From assembly GCF_001513745.1 (NCBI RefSeq), contig NZ_CP013381.1:241115-305114 (forward strand): a DNA stretch of 64,000 bases, read 5' to 3'. A model generated the notes under the pieces. The model worked only from the letters and a program-made list of their open reading frames with translations, searched no databases and had not been told where the DNA came from. Positions 32,977-41,320 of this stretch are shown one piece after another. The translations under genes and the position numbers were made by a program. Source of the DNA: Burkholderia humptydooensis. Lineage in GTDB: Bacteria; Pseudomonadota; Gammaproteobacteria; Burkholderiales; Burkholderiaceae. The first letter of the stretch is position 1, and the number at the start of each line of letters is the position of its first letter.

Positions 32977-33900
32977 TTACGCGCCGGCGTGGCGCACGAA
33001 CGGCACGCCGCGCGCGTTGCGTTCGACCCGGCGGTTGTGCCGGAAGCCGTCCTCGCCCGACACGAGCACGACGCCGTACTTGTCGAGCTTCACTTCGCTG
33101 CCGTATTCGCTGACGGTATCGGTATCCGGATAGATCTGGACCGCCGCGGGCACGTATCGGCATGCGTAGCCGAGGCGGGTGCGATCCTTCGTCGAGTTCG
33201 GGAACGACGAGTGCATCAGCGTCGACCAGAAGATCACGAACTCGCCCGGCTTCATCTTGATCGACACCGCGTTGCGCTCGTCCGGCTTCCAGTCCGGGTC
33301 CTTCTGCAGGCTGCGGTAGTCGTAGCCGAAGAAGCCGCGCTTGATGCCGTCCTTCTCGAGCGCGTTGATGTTCGACGGATCGAAGGTCATCTTCTTCGAT
33401 TCGTCGTAGAACATTTCCTCATGCGTGCCGGGCATGAAGCGCAGGCAGCCGTTTTCTTCGTCGCAATCGGTGAACGCGGTCCACACCGTCACCGCGCCGC
33501 CGAAGCGGCCGTCGCCGGGCCACACCACCTGCGGCTTGCCCGACGCGTGCGCGAACGTGTCGGCCTGGTGCCAGTCGGTGCCTTCGTCGCCGGGGTATTT
33601 CGGGAACATCTCCGAGCGCCAGCAGATGAGGTCCGGGCCCAGGATCGCATTGAGCTTGTGGACGATCTCCGCGCGCATGATGTGCTCGCTCAGCAGATTC
33701 ACGTCCAGATGCCGGTCGTAGTTCGCGATCGGGCTGTTCGGCGGCAGCTCGTAGATCGCGTATTCGCGGTCGAACAGTTGCGCGCGGATCTGCCGGTAGC
33801 GCTCCCGCGCTTCGTCCTCCGAATAGAGTTTGAACGGTCCGATGTAGCCCTGCTCGCGGAAGCGGGCGATTTCGTCGGGCGTCAGCTTGAATTGCGACAT
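32977..33900 (-). CDS. Fe(II)/2-oxoglutarate-dependent halogenase, SyrB2 type
   Basis: This 307-residue protein closely follows SyrB2 along its length. The facial-triad motif is W-H-Q-A-D-T: His111 and Ala113 replace the usual His-x-Asp, leaving room for chloride on iron. The distal ligand is His230 (S-T-L-M-H-S-S) and the oxoglutarate Arg is at or near 248 (A-C-R-Y-V). SyrB2-class enzymes chlorinate unactivated methyl groups of amino acids held on a carrier protein. Here the partners would be the free carrier encoded just upstream and the Val-type adenylation enzyme. Gamma-chlorination of valyl-S-carrier, as needed for the dichloromethyl group of bactobolin, is the best guess. ATG 33900 follows AGAGGA. 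Confidence 0.92.
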   Translation of the reverse strand: MSQFKLTPDEIARFREQGYIGPFKLYSEDEARERYRQIRAQLFDREYAIYELPPNSPIANYDRHLDVNLLSEHIMRAEIVHKLNAILGPDLICWRSEMFPKYPGDEGTDWHQADTFAHASGKPQVVWPGDGRFGGAVTVWTAFTDCDEENGCLRFMPGTHEEMFYDESKKMTFDPSNINALEKDGIKRGFFGYDYRSLQKDPDWKPDERNAVSIKMKPGEFVIFWSTLMHSSFPNSTKDRTRLGYACRYVPAAVQIYPDTDTVSEYGSEVKLDKYGVVLVSGEDGFRHNRRVERNARGVPFVRHAGA

Positions 33901-34065
33901 GGTGTTGTTCCTCTGGATCCTGGTTGTGGCTCGTTCGGCCTGTTCGTGCTAGTGCTTGCGCTCGTGCGCGTGTCGAGCGGCCGGCGCCGGTGCGACGCGC
34001 GGGCATGCCGCCGCGCCCGCGCACCGTTCACGTCGCCGTCGCGCGCCGCTGCGCCGCGTCGCTCG

Positions 34066-34311
34066 TCACGACGCGGCGGCCGCGGCCTCCCGATAAACCT
34101 GCGACCACCCTTGAACGGTGGGCGCCGCCATCAGCTTGCTCGTCGGCACCTGGCGCTGCACCAGTTGCTCGATCTGGATCTGCAGCTCGACGATCGTGAG
34201 CGAGCTCACGCCGCGCTCGAAGAAATCTTCGTCAGACTGAAGATCGGGAATCCCGAGCACGCTGCGGCAGGTGTTGTGAATCGTTTCGGTGATGTCTATC
34301 GTGTGGGTCAT
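34066..34311 (-). CDS. Free-standing peptidyl carrier protein
   Basis: This 81-residue carrier has the attachment motif D-F-F-E-R-G-V-S-S-L-T near residues 39-49 and normal helix spacing. ATG 34311 was chosen over an upstream in-frame Met, which adds a non-conserved leader. It lies 165 bp before the halogenase gene in the same direction. It is the likely carrier on which an amino acid is held for chlorination, equivalent to the T domain of SyrB1 or CmaA. An IS110-family element now separates it from the adenylation gene that should load it. Confidence 0.88.
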   Translation of the reverse strand: MTHTIDITETIHNTCRSVLGIPDLQSDEDFFERGVSSLTIVELQIQIEQLVQRQVPTSKLMAAPTVQGWSQVYREAAAAAS

Positions 34312-34320
34312 GGCTTCTAT

Positions 34321-35740
34321 ATGAACGCGTCCCGTTTGCAACAGTTTTCGTGTGTTTTAACGGACAGGATGGGCTGCAGCTCTATATCCGGCCTTGTTGC
34401 AGCCGGTCCTGCCGCTGCGGGCCCCTATGAAATACGCTGACTCGCACCTCATTCTCCTGGCGAGCTTTCGGAGCTCTTCAAGCCATTCAGGTTTAGCGAG
34501 TCCCGGTCCTACCTGATTTGTCATCACACTCGATTGCTGCGCAACCTTTCGACGTTCACCCTGTGTTAAGCGTTGATCTTTCTACTCTTGCGTGAGCCAC
34601 TCAAGCTGGCTTCACGCTCACGTAGTCCTTCCGGTACGGCCGGTCATGAGCGAGCACCGCCCAGATCGTCCGCGCCATCTTGTTGGCCAGCGCCTCGATC
34701 ACCACATTCGCTGGCCGCCGTTTCTTCATCTGCTCGACCCACGGGCCGGGCTCCTTCGCATGACTCAACACGCTTCGCGCGCCGTGAATCAGCAGTGTTC
34801 GCAGATAGGTGTCGCCGCGCCGGCTGATCCCGTGCAGGTTCACCTTGCCGCCCGAGCCGGTCTGCTTCGGTACCAGGCCGGCCCACGCCGCAAACTCGCG
34901 CCCCGAACTGAATGCCTTCGGATCGCCCATCATCGCCACCGCCGCTGTTGCCGTCAGCAGCCCCACGCCGGGAATCTCGCTGATCGCCGCAACCGCTCCA
35001 TCCTCCTTCTTCCATTCACGCATCCGGCGTTCGATCTCGGCGATCTGCCCGTCCAGCCTCGCCAACCCGCTCCACTGCTCCCGCAACGTATCGATCAGCG
35101 CCGCCGGCAGGCGCTCCGCGAGCCGGTCAAGTGCCGCCGGGATGGCCTTGTCCAGTTTCGCTCGCCCCCGGCTCATCACCTCGCCGTATTCCGTCAGTAA
35201 CCCGCGCAGTCCGTTGCTCTGCATCGTGCGGAACTTCACCAACTGCTCGCGCATCCGGTGCAGCGCCAGCATCGCCTGCTGCATTTCCGTCTTCATCGCC
35301 ACCGGCTTGCCCGGCTGCTGCACCGCCAGCCAGATCGCCCGCGCGTCCGCCGCATCATTCTTGTTGCGGATGTTGAATGCCTTCACGAACTCCGCTGGCA
35401 TCAGCCTGACCTCATGACCCAGCCGCGTCAGTTCCCGCGCCCAGTGGTGTGCGCCGCCGCACGCCTCCATCCCAATCAGGCACCGCGCACGGTTCGCGAA
35501 GTGCTCCAGAAACTTCGCCCGCTTGATCGGCTTGTTGACGATCTCTCCGCTGCCCTGATCGACGTAATGCACCTGGAACACGTTCTTGGCGATATCTACG
35601 CCCACTGCCATACTGTTCATCGTGGATCCTCCGGTTGCCGGGAAATGCGTGCATTTTCCACTTGGGCACTTCGATGCCGTTGGCCCGTGAGGATCCACCC
35701 ACTTCCTCTGCTCTCACGGTTTCGGGTGGGACGCGTTCAT
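34321..35740. repeat. 13-bp inverted repeat flanking the IS110-family element
   Basis: ATGAACGCGTCCC at 34321-34333 recurs inverted at 35728-35740. The right copy overlaps the stop of the adenylation gene, and the left copy lies just upstream of the carrier gene. The two arms probably formed one hairpin between these genes before the element landed in its loop. Confidence 0.6.
34601..35620 (-). CDS. IS110-family (IS1111 group) transposase
   Basis: This 339-residue DEDD transposase has G-V-D-I-A-K-N-V-F-Q near residue 7, M-E-A-C-G-G near 48, D-A-A-D-A-R near 90 and the transposase_20 region with I-P-G-V-G-L-L-T and F-A-A-W-A-G-L-V-P near 250. ATG 35620 follows a GGAGG site. It is intact. It differs from the other IS110-family copy at 15234-16457. 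It is inserted between the valine-type adenylation gene and the carrier/halogenase genes, in the same direction as them. Confidence 0.92.
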   Translation of the reverse strand: MNSMAVGVDIAKNVFQVHYVDQGSGEIVNKPIKRAKFLEHFANRARCLIGMEACGGAHHWARELTRLGHEVRLMPAEFVKAFNIRNKNDAADARAIWLAVQQPGKPVAMKTEMQQAMLALHRMREQLVKFRTMQSNGLRGLLTEYGEVMSRGRAKLDKAIPAALDRLAERLPAALIDTLREQWSGLARLDGQIAEIERRMREWKKEDGAVAAISEIPGVGLLTATAAVAMMGDPKAFSSGREFAAWAGLVPKQTGSGGKVNLHGISRRGDTYLRTLLIHGARSVLSHAKEPGPWVEQMKKRRPANVVIEALANKMARTIWAVLAHDRPYRKDYVSVKPA

Positions 35741-37254
35741 TTCAATTCTCCGAGGGTCGAGGTCTCGCTGACCGGCAGCCGGTGGCGATCGAGCTTGCCG
35801 TTCGCGTTGAGCGGGATGTGCTGGAAAATCCGGATGTCGTCGGGAATCTGGAACGGCGGCACGCGCTTGGCCAGTTCGCGGCGAACGTAGGCCTTCATGT
35901 CCGGTTCGGCGCGGCCGGATTGGACGATCGCGCTGAGGCGCTTCTCGCCGGTCCCTTCTTCGGATACCTTGACGAGCGCCTCCTCGACGCCGGGAATGCC
36001 GGCGAGGACGGATTGCAGCTCGTCGAGCGACACGCGGTAGCCGCGTATCTTCACGAGCCGGTCGCTGCGGCCGAGGAACTCGATCACGCCGTCCGCCCGG
36101 CGCCGCGCGCGGTCGCCGGTGCGATAGAGCCGGCTGCCCGTCGCCGGGCAGTCGACGAACGCGGCGCGCGTCGCGTCGGGCGCGTTCAGGTAGCCGAGCG
36201 CGACGCCGAGGCCGCTTGCGCACAGCTCGCCTTCTTCGCCGTCAGGCACCTCGCGCAGCGCGGCGTCGAGAATGCGAACGTCGGTGCCCGTGATCGGCCG
36301 GCCGATCGGCACCGTACCGGTCGGCCGCCGGTCGGCCGTCATCACGTGGCAGCACGTGAACGTCGTGTTCTCGGTCGGGCCGTAGCCGTTGATGACGGTG
36401 ATCGACGGGAACGCGTCGAACACCGCGCCGATCGCGGCGGCGCTCAGCACGTCGCCGCCCGCGAGCACGACGCGCAGCCCCGCCAGCATGCCGACGAAGC
36501 GCCGCGCGACCAGATGGAACAGCCCCGCGGTGAGCCACATCACGCTTACTTGTTCGCGCGCGATGAGCCGGCTGACGGCGTTCGGATCGAACGTGGCGTC
36601 CTCGTAGATCGCGAGCCGCGCGCCGTTGAGCAGCGCGCCCCAGATCTCGAACGTCGATGCGTCGAACGTGATCGGCGAGAGCAGCAGCAGCGTGTCCTCG
36701 CGCGTGATCCGGATATAGTTCGTTTCCCTGACGAGCCGCGCGACGCCGCGGTGCGCGACGATCACGCCCTTCGGCCGGCCGGTGCTGCCGGAGGTGAACA
36801 TCACGTACACCGGCGTTTCCCCGTCGTGCCCCGCATCGACTTCGGGCCCCTCGTCATCGCGTGCGGCCGACAGATCGTCGGCGTCGATCACGCACAGCGC
36901 GCCGCCGCGAAACGCCGCGGCGTCGGCCGCGCGCGCGAGCGCGTGCCGCGCGCCGCTGTCGCTCGCATAGCCGCGCTTGATCGCGTCGGAATACGCGGGA
37001 TCGACCGGCACGAACGCCGCGCCGGTCTTCATGATCGCGAGCATCGCGATCACCGCGTCGACCGAGCGCGGCAGGCAGAGCAGGACCCGGTCGCGCGGCC
37101 GCACGCCGCTGTCGAGGAGGCGTCGGGCCAGGCGGTTCGCGCATCGTTCGAGCTCGCCGTACGTGAGGCGCGTGTCGCCGCTCGAGAGCGCGAGCGCTTC
37201 GGGCGCAAGGCGGGCTTGCGAAGTGAACAGACGATTGACGCTGGTTGAGGTCAC
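35737..37254 (-). CDS. Free-standing adenylation enzyme, predicted valine-specific
   Basis: This 505-residue A domain has no carrier. Core motifs are M-F-T-S-G-S-T-G-R-P-K-G near residue 150, N-G-Y-G-P-T-E-N-T near 295, Y-R-T-G-D-R-A near 375 and the A10 Lys in N-A-N-G-K-L-D-R. The specificity residues read D-A-F-W-L-G-G-T-F-K, a textbook valine code. GTG 37254 gives the expected N-terminus; the longer open frame upstream overlaps luxI and is a shadow. It lies 68 bp after luxI in the same direction. The predicted role is loading Val onto the free carrier for chlorination. Confidence 0.9.
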   Translation of the reverse strand: MTSTSVNRLFTSQARLAPEALALSSGDTRLTYGELERCANRLARRLLDSGVRPRDRVLLCLPRSVDAVIAMLAIMKTGAAFVPVDPAYSDAIKRGYASDSGARHALARAADAAAFRGGALCVIDADDLSAARDDEGPEVDAGHDGETPVYVMFTSGSTGRPKGVIVAHRGVARLVRETNYIRITREDTLLLLSPITFDASTFEIWGALLNGARLAIYEDATFDPNAVSRLIAREQVSVMWLTAGLFHLVARRFVGMLAGLRVVLAGGDVLSAAAIGAVFDAFPSITVINGYGPTENTTFTCCHVMTADRRPTGTVPIGRPITGTDVRILDAALREVPDGEEGELCASGLGVALGYLNAPDATRAAFVDCPATGSRLYRTGDRARRRADGVIEFLGRSDRLVKIRGYRVSLDELQSVLAGIPGVEEALVKVSEEGTGEKRLSAIVQSGRAEPDMKAYVRRELAKRVPPFQIPDDIRIFQHIPLNANGKLDRHRLPVSETSTLGELK

Positions 37255-37322
37255 GGATTCTCTCGCGTTCAGGAAGGCTAATGCCCGCCGGGCCGGGGGC
37301 GATGGCGCGCGGCGTCGGCCGC

Positions 37323-37943
37323 TCACGAATGGCGCAGCGCGCCGGCGGCCGAATCGGCGGCCGGCTCGATGTCGAGCGCTTGGAGCGTGATGTCGTCCAC
37401 TTCGATCCAGCACGCGAACACCGGCTTGCCGTCGATCAGCCGCGGCGGACCCGCGCGGTGAATATGGACTTTCAGACGGTTGAGCAGCCGCTCGACCGCG
37501 AGCGGCGAAACGGTGATCAGCCGCTTCACGCCGGCCGCCTGCGCAAAGCGGACGATTTTCGCGAGCAGGATGCGCGTATTGCGGTGAGCCTGCCGCAGCG
37601 CGTCCGGCCCTCCGGAGAGGATCGACGACGAAAATCGCGAGATTTCCCACACGTGCGCCGAGCAGGGCGGCGCCGCGTCGCCCATCAGATCGGGGAACAC
37701 GTCGCCGAGCAGGTAGGGCCTCGTCGTGGGCAGCAGGCGAGCGCATCCGCAGATATCGCCGGACTCCGTTTTGCCGACCACGTAAATCGTATCGGGACGA
37801 TCGAATTGATCGATCTCGAGCCCATCGACCAACGGCAATGGCCAGCCGAGTTTCTCGATGAATATCGCCCGACGATAATTGCCGAGTGCTGCCTTGACGG
37901 TGGAATCCAGTTGCGCGGCGCTTATGACGGTCGTATCGATCAT
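37323..37943 (-). CDS. btaI2: LuxI-family acyl-homoserine-lactone synthase
   Basis: This 206-residue autoinducer synthase has conserved family residues in Y-R-R-A-I-F-I-E-K-L-G-W near residue 23, E-I-D-Q-F-D near 43, G-C-A-R-L-L-P-T near 66 and V-W-E-I-S-R-F near 98. It makes an acyl-HSL from SAM and an acyl-ACP. A CT-N12-AG dyad lies about 57 bp upstream of the start, between it and the DUF4902-like gene. In B. thailandensis the second quorum system (BtaI2/BtaR2) sits in the bactobolin cluster and uses 3-hydroxy-acyl signals. The same setting is seen here, so the symbol is given by context. Confidence 0.93.
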   Translation of the reverse strand: MIDTTVISAAQLDSTVKAALGNYRRAIFIEKLGWPLPLVDGLEIDQFDRPDTIYVVGKTESGDICGCARLLPTTRPYLLGDVFPDLMGDAAPPCSAHVWEISRFSSSILSGGPDALRQAHRNTRILLAKIVRFAQAAGVKRLITVSPLAVERLLNRLKVHIHRAGPPRLIDGKPVFACWIEVDDITLQALDIEPAADSAAGALRHS

Positions 37944-37999
37944 GTGTGCGTACTCTCTTTAGATGCACACATTAGAGACGATGTGAGAATTTTGCAAAA

Positions 38000-38015
38000 C
38001 TACGATTTTCTACAG
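38000..38015. promoter_or_regulatory. Candidate lux box upstream of luxI
   Basis: CTACGATTTTCTACAG fits the CT-N12-AG pattern of LuxR-type sites, with an imperfect inner dyad. It is 57-72 bp upstream of the luxI ATG, in the right place for autoinduction. Confidence 0.5.
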
Positions 38016-38025
38016 GTTTCGAATT

Positions 38026-38433
38026 TCAATCATGAATCAGCGGGATGAGCAATCCGCGCCAATCGAATTTGGCCAGCCAATCCAATAGACATTGCCGGGT
38101 ATTTGCCGGGCCGACGTCATAGCCTTTGGCGCTGGTAATCATCAGATTCGATGTCAGGCTGTCCGGGACGATTCGCCAAATCTTCTCGACGTCGACGAAC
38201 CACGACCAGCCGAGCGTCGTCGGCGCGGCCCCGTGCGCGTCGATCCATTCGCAATAGCCGGCGCGCAGCGCGCAAGTGCCGAGGTCCCAGAGCTCGGAGA
38301 GGATCTGATCGTCCGCGGCCGCGCAGATAGGCGCGAGCGACACGCGCGCCAGTTGCGGCAGCGACAGGCGAACGTATCCGTCCCGGCCGGCGGCCGCCGG
38401 TGCGGATGAAGCCGGAGCTAGGCGTTGGGCCAC
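38026..38433 (-). CDS. Small quorum-locus protein, DUF4902-like
   Basis: This 135-residue protein of unknown function has a single recognisable domain (about 20-130) with G-Y-C-E-W-I-D, T-L-G-W-S-W-F-V-D and N-L-M-I-T-S-A-K-G-Y-D. I think this is DUF4902, a family largely confined to Burkholderia and often next to luxI/luxR. GTG 38433 is chosen because a perfect AAGGAGG (38440-38446) precedes it; longer starts lack one. It has no signal peptide or membrane segment. By position it could modulate the LuxR circuit as RsaM-type proteins do, but that is inference. Confidence 0.7.
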   Translation of the reverse strand: MAQRLAPASSAPAAAGRDGYVRLSLPQLARVSLAPICAAADDQILSELWDLGTCALRAGYCEWIDAHGAAPTTLGWSWFVDVEKIWRIVPDSLTSNLMITSAKGYDVGPANTRQCLLDWLAKFDWRGLLIPLIHD

Positions 38434-39063
38434 GTGATACCTCCTTCCGACGCGCGGGGCGCGGCGCATTGCCTGCCCGCGCCGGTGGTTGAATGAGCGG
38501 CGAGCCGCCGCGCATGCGCGGCGGCCGCGGCATGCCGGGACACAAGCCCGCGCGGCGGCCGCGGACATCGGCGCCGCGGCGCGAACGTGACGGAACGGCG
38601 TCCATGCCGCATCGTGGCGGGCGTGAATGACGGACGGACATATCGCGTGACGCCGATCGGCCCGGCGTAGCGCGGCGGCAATGTCGACAATGCGGTGGCA
38701 ATGCGGCGACAAAGCGTTTTGTTCGGCGGATTCTGCCTAATCGATGATCGATGCGCAAGCAATTAATTGCGTCTGAAATGCGGTCCGCGCGGAATTGAAC
38801 TGGCATTCGGCGAGACGGTTTTCATGGGAATACGATATGAATTCATGGCGTAACGCGCCGCTATCCGTATTGCCTTAACCGATCTCCATTCGGGCGTTTC
38901 ACGATATTCGATATAAAAAAAGCCGACCGACTATCAGATTTGATAGTTGTTCCGGCCGAGGCTTTGCATTGTACTGACGCGGCTTTGGCGGCCGAATGTC
39001 GGCCGGGACACGAACGCTGTCGGATCGCCCGCCATCACGCCGGTCGAGCCGAGGAGGATCCGG
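38434..39063. other. 630-bp divergent control region
   Basis: This region lies between the leftward DUF4902-like gene and the rightward antiporter gene. I see no supported coding frame in it. The left two thirds is GC-rich. The right third (38740-38950) is AT-rich, with promoter-like TTCGATATAAAAAAA and a near-perfect LuxR-type dyad at 38930-38947. Confidence 0.55.
38930..38947. promoter_or_regulatory. Candidate lux box upstream of antiporter gene
   Basis: ACTATCAGATTTGATAGT has perfect 7-bp arms around GATT and the CT-N12-AG core. It is the best dyad of the three candidate sites. It lies 117 bp before the antiporter ATG and follows an AT-rich promoter-like stretch. Confidence 0.65.
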
Positions 39064-40296
39064 ATGGTTATGTGGTTATTGCAGCTCGCGGCGATCATCG
39101 CCGCGTGCGCCTGCTTCGGTTGGCTCGCGCAACGCGTCGGGCAAGCGAAAGTGGTCGGCGAGCTGGCCGCGGGCATCGTGCTCGGCCCGGCCGTGCTCGG
39201 CGCGATCGATTCGAACTTTCATGCGATGATCTTCGGCCCCGCCGCGTCGTCGGGCATGGCGCAACTGGGCGAGGTCGGCGTGATCGCGCTGATGTTCCAG
39301 ATCGGGCTGCACATGAATCTCGGCGGCGCGCCGACGCTGCGTTCGCTGAGGAAGATGCCGCCTGCGGTGGTGGTGGCCGGAATCGGCATGCTGCTGCCGC
39401 TGGCGGGCGGCATGGCGATCGGCTATCTGTCGCACGACGCGCTCGCGCCGCGAATCGCCGCGTGGCCTTACGTGCTGTTCTGCGGCGTCGCGCTGTCGGT
39501 CTCCGCGCTGCCGGTGATGGCGAGAATCGTCATCGACATGGCGCTCGTCGATGCGCCGCCGTCGCTGCTCGCATTGTCGGCCGCAATGCTGACCGACCTC
39601 GCGGGCTGGATCATGCTCGCGTTCGTCTCGGCCATCGCCGTCGCCGGTGCGGATGCCGCGGGGCCGTCGCATATCGTCGTCGGCATCGCCGCGTTCCTGC
39701 TGCTGGCGAAGCTCGCCGCGCGGTTCGTCGTCACGCCGCTCGCCGCCGATGCGGCGAAGCGGGCGTCGCCCGCGAGGCTGATGAGCGTCGTCGTGCCGTA
39801 CGTGCTGGCTTGCGCGTGGGCGACCACGGCGATCGGCGTGCACAGCGCGTTCGGCGCGCTGCTCGCCGCCGTGATGCTGCGCGGCGTGCCGGGGCTGCAG
39901 GCGCAATGGGAGCGCCAGATGGAAGGCTTCGTGAACGCGGTGCTGCTGCCCGTGTTCTTCGTCCATTCGGGACTGCGCGTCACCTTCGACAGCTTCGACG
40001 GCGCCTCGCCGTGGCTGTGGCTCGTGCCGTTCCTGTGCGTCGCGTTCGTCGGCAAGTTCGGCGGCGCGTATCTCGGCGCGCGCCTCTGCGGAATGAACCG
40101 GGGCGACGCGGCGCTCGTCGGCTCGCTGATGAACACGCGCGGGCTCGTCGAGCTGGTCGTGCTGTCGGCGGGGCTGCAGATCCATGCGCTGTCGCAAAGC
40201 GCCTATGCGGTGCTTCTGCTCGTCGCGCTGACGACGACGGCGATGACGACGCCGTTCGTCCGGTTGTGGCGGCGCGCGGTATTGCGCCCCGCCTGA
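39064..40296 (+). CDS. CPA2-family cation:proton antiporter (Kef-like)
   Basis: This 410-residue inner-membrane protein has 12 or more predicted helices and family motifs L-G-P-A-V-L-G near residue 42, the paired-Asp-type region M-L-T-D-L-A-G-W near 178 and N-T-R-G-L-V-E-L near 357. It has no RCK or TrkA-N domain, so it is the short form. GAGGAGG precedes the ATG. It is probably quorum-controlled through the dyad 117 bp upstream. The role in the cluster is unknown: possible ion homeostasis or tolerance during production of the metabolite, less likely export. Confidence 0.88.
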   Translation: MVMWLLQLAAIIAACACFGWLAQRVGQAKVVGELAAGIVLGPAVLGAIDSNFHAMIFGPAASSGMAQLGEVGVIALMFQIGLHMNLGGAPTLRSLRKMPPAVVVAGIGMLLPLAGGMAIGYLSHDALAPRIAAWPYVLFCGVALSVSALPVMARIVIDMALVDAPPSLLALSAAMLTDLAGWIMLAFVSAIAVAGADAAGPSHIVVGIAAFLLLAKLAARFVVTPLAADAAKRASPARLMSVVVPYVLACAWATTAIGVHSAFGALLAAVMLRGVPGLQAQWERQMEGFVNAVLLPVFFVHSGLRVTFDSFDGASPWLWLVPFLCVAFVGKFGGAYLGARLCGMNRGDAALVGSLMNTRGLVELVVLSAGLQIHALSQSAYAVLLLVALTTTAMTTPFVRLWRRAVLRPA

Positions 40297-40346
40297 CGCC
40301 GCGAAGCTCGGTTGCGGCGGCCCCTCATCCTGAACGGCTTTCTCAC

Positions 40347-41204
40347 ATGAACAGAAGATCGATCATCGCCGACGACGGGCGCGAGCTGAACGCGTTCGTC
40401 GCCTGCGCCCATCCCGATGCGCCGGTTGTCGTGGTCGTGCTGCCGTTCGGCGCGCGGCACGCGATGCTGAACGGGTTCTACGACGCGCTTCGGTCCCGCT
40501 TCACCGTCGTGACGTGGGAGTCGCGATTCGTGCTGGATGTCGAGCGCGACGACGACGAGGCCGGCATCGCCGCGCTGACGCACGCGCGCGATCTGGCGAG
40601 CGTCATTCGGGCGACGGCGCGACGCGGGCGGCACGACCCCGTCGACGTGATCGCCTATTGCTCGGGCGCCGGCGTCGCGCTGCTGGCGGCGCAGCATTAT
40701 CCGGACGCGATTTCGCGCCTCGTGCTCGTGAGCGGCGAATATCTGTTGCCGGCTTCGGTCGCCGCGCAGACCGACATCCAGCGCCAGATGGACATCTTCC
40801 TGTCGCTGGCGGCGAAGAGCCGTTCGGTCGCCGGCTCGATTCAGGAGAAGATCGCCGCGGCGCAGGAGCGCGGGCAGACCGGGTTTCATACGCATCTGCG
40901 CGAGCCGTTTTCGTCGGCGCTGCATCTGCACCGGTATGGGATCAACTACCTCGCGTACCGCGGCGTCGACCTCAGGGAGGTGGCGAGGCAGGTCGCGCAT
41001 CCGGCGCTGTCGATCGTGTCGACGGCGGACATGCACGTCGATCCGGCCGGATCGCTCGACATATCCCGCCTGTTGCGTCGTTGCGCGCGCAACGTTTGCG
41101 TGACGGGCGATCACTACGAAATCTGCCGGGGCAATGCCGATATCGTCGACAGCGTCGTCGCGTTCCTGGTCACCGGCGAGGCGACGCTTCGCGAGGCGCT
41201 CTGA
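40347..41204 (+). CDS. Cys-nucleophile alpha/beta hydrolase, CmaE/SyrC-like aminoacyl shuttle
   Basis: This 285-residue alpha/beta hydrolase-fold protein has the elbow A-Y-C-S-G with Cys105 in the nucleophile place, not Ser. The late His is in T-G-D-H-Y-E near 246 and an acid in T-A-D-M-H-V-D near 220. CmaE (Cys105 in the literature as I recall it) and SyrC use such a Cys to move amino acids between carrier proteins in pathways with SyrB2-type halogenases. With a halogenase, free A enzyme and free carrier in the same cluster, a shuttle of chlorinated valine to the assembly line is the natural reading. A plain thioesterase is the alternative. Confidence 0.75.
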   Translation: MNRRSIIADDGRELNAFVACAHPDAPVVVVVLPFGARHAMLNGFYDALRSRFTVVTWESRFVLDVERDDDEAGIAALTHARDLASVIRATARRGRHDPVDVIAYCSGAGVALLAAQHYPDAISRLVLVSGEYLLPASVAAQTDIQRQMDIFLSLAAKSRSVAGSIQEKIAAAQERGQTGFHTHLREPFSSALHLHRYGINYLAYRGVDLREVARQVAHPALSIVSTADMHVDPAGSLDISRLLRRCARNVCVTGDHYEICRGNADIVDSVVAFLVTGEATLREAL

Positions 41205-41320
41205 TGCGGATTCGGAATGTTCCGATCGAATGAGCGTGCGAGCCGGCCGGGTCCGGCACGCGCGAAGCGCGGGGGGCGTTCGGGGGCGAGGCCGAGGTCG
41301 CGGTCGTCATGACGAGGCCG

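Noticed and set aside
32977..33900. Phytanoyl-CoA dioxygenase-type hydroxylase
   Set aside because: The metal motif is His-Gln-Ala rather than His-x-Asp, and the whole sequence follows SyrB2, so a halogenase is the better call.
35737..37968. Adenylation protein of 743 residues starting near 37968
   Set aside because: The extra N-terminal part overlaps luxI in another frame and has no A-domain similarity; GTG 37254 gives the normal start.
40347..41204. Ordinary serine hydrolase or thioesterase
   Set aside because: The small-x-Nu-x-small elbow aligns Cys105, with Ser106 one place off; a Ser nucleophile would put Tyr in the first small position.
41205..41320. Terminator between shuttle gene and luxR
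   Set aside because: GC-rich partial dyads are present, but none has a convincing stem plus T tract.
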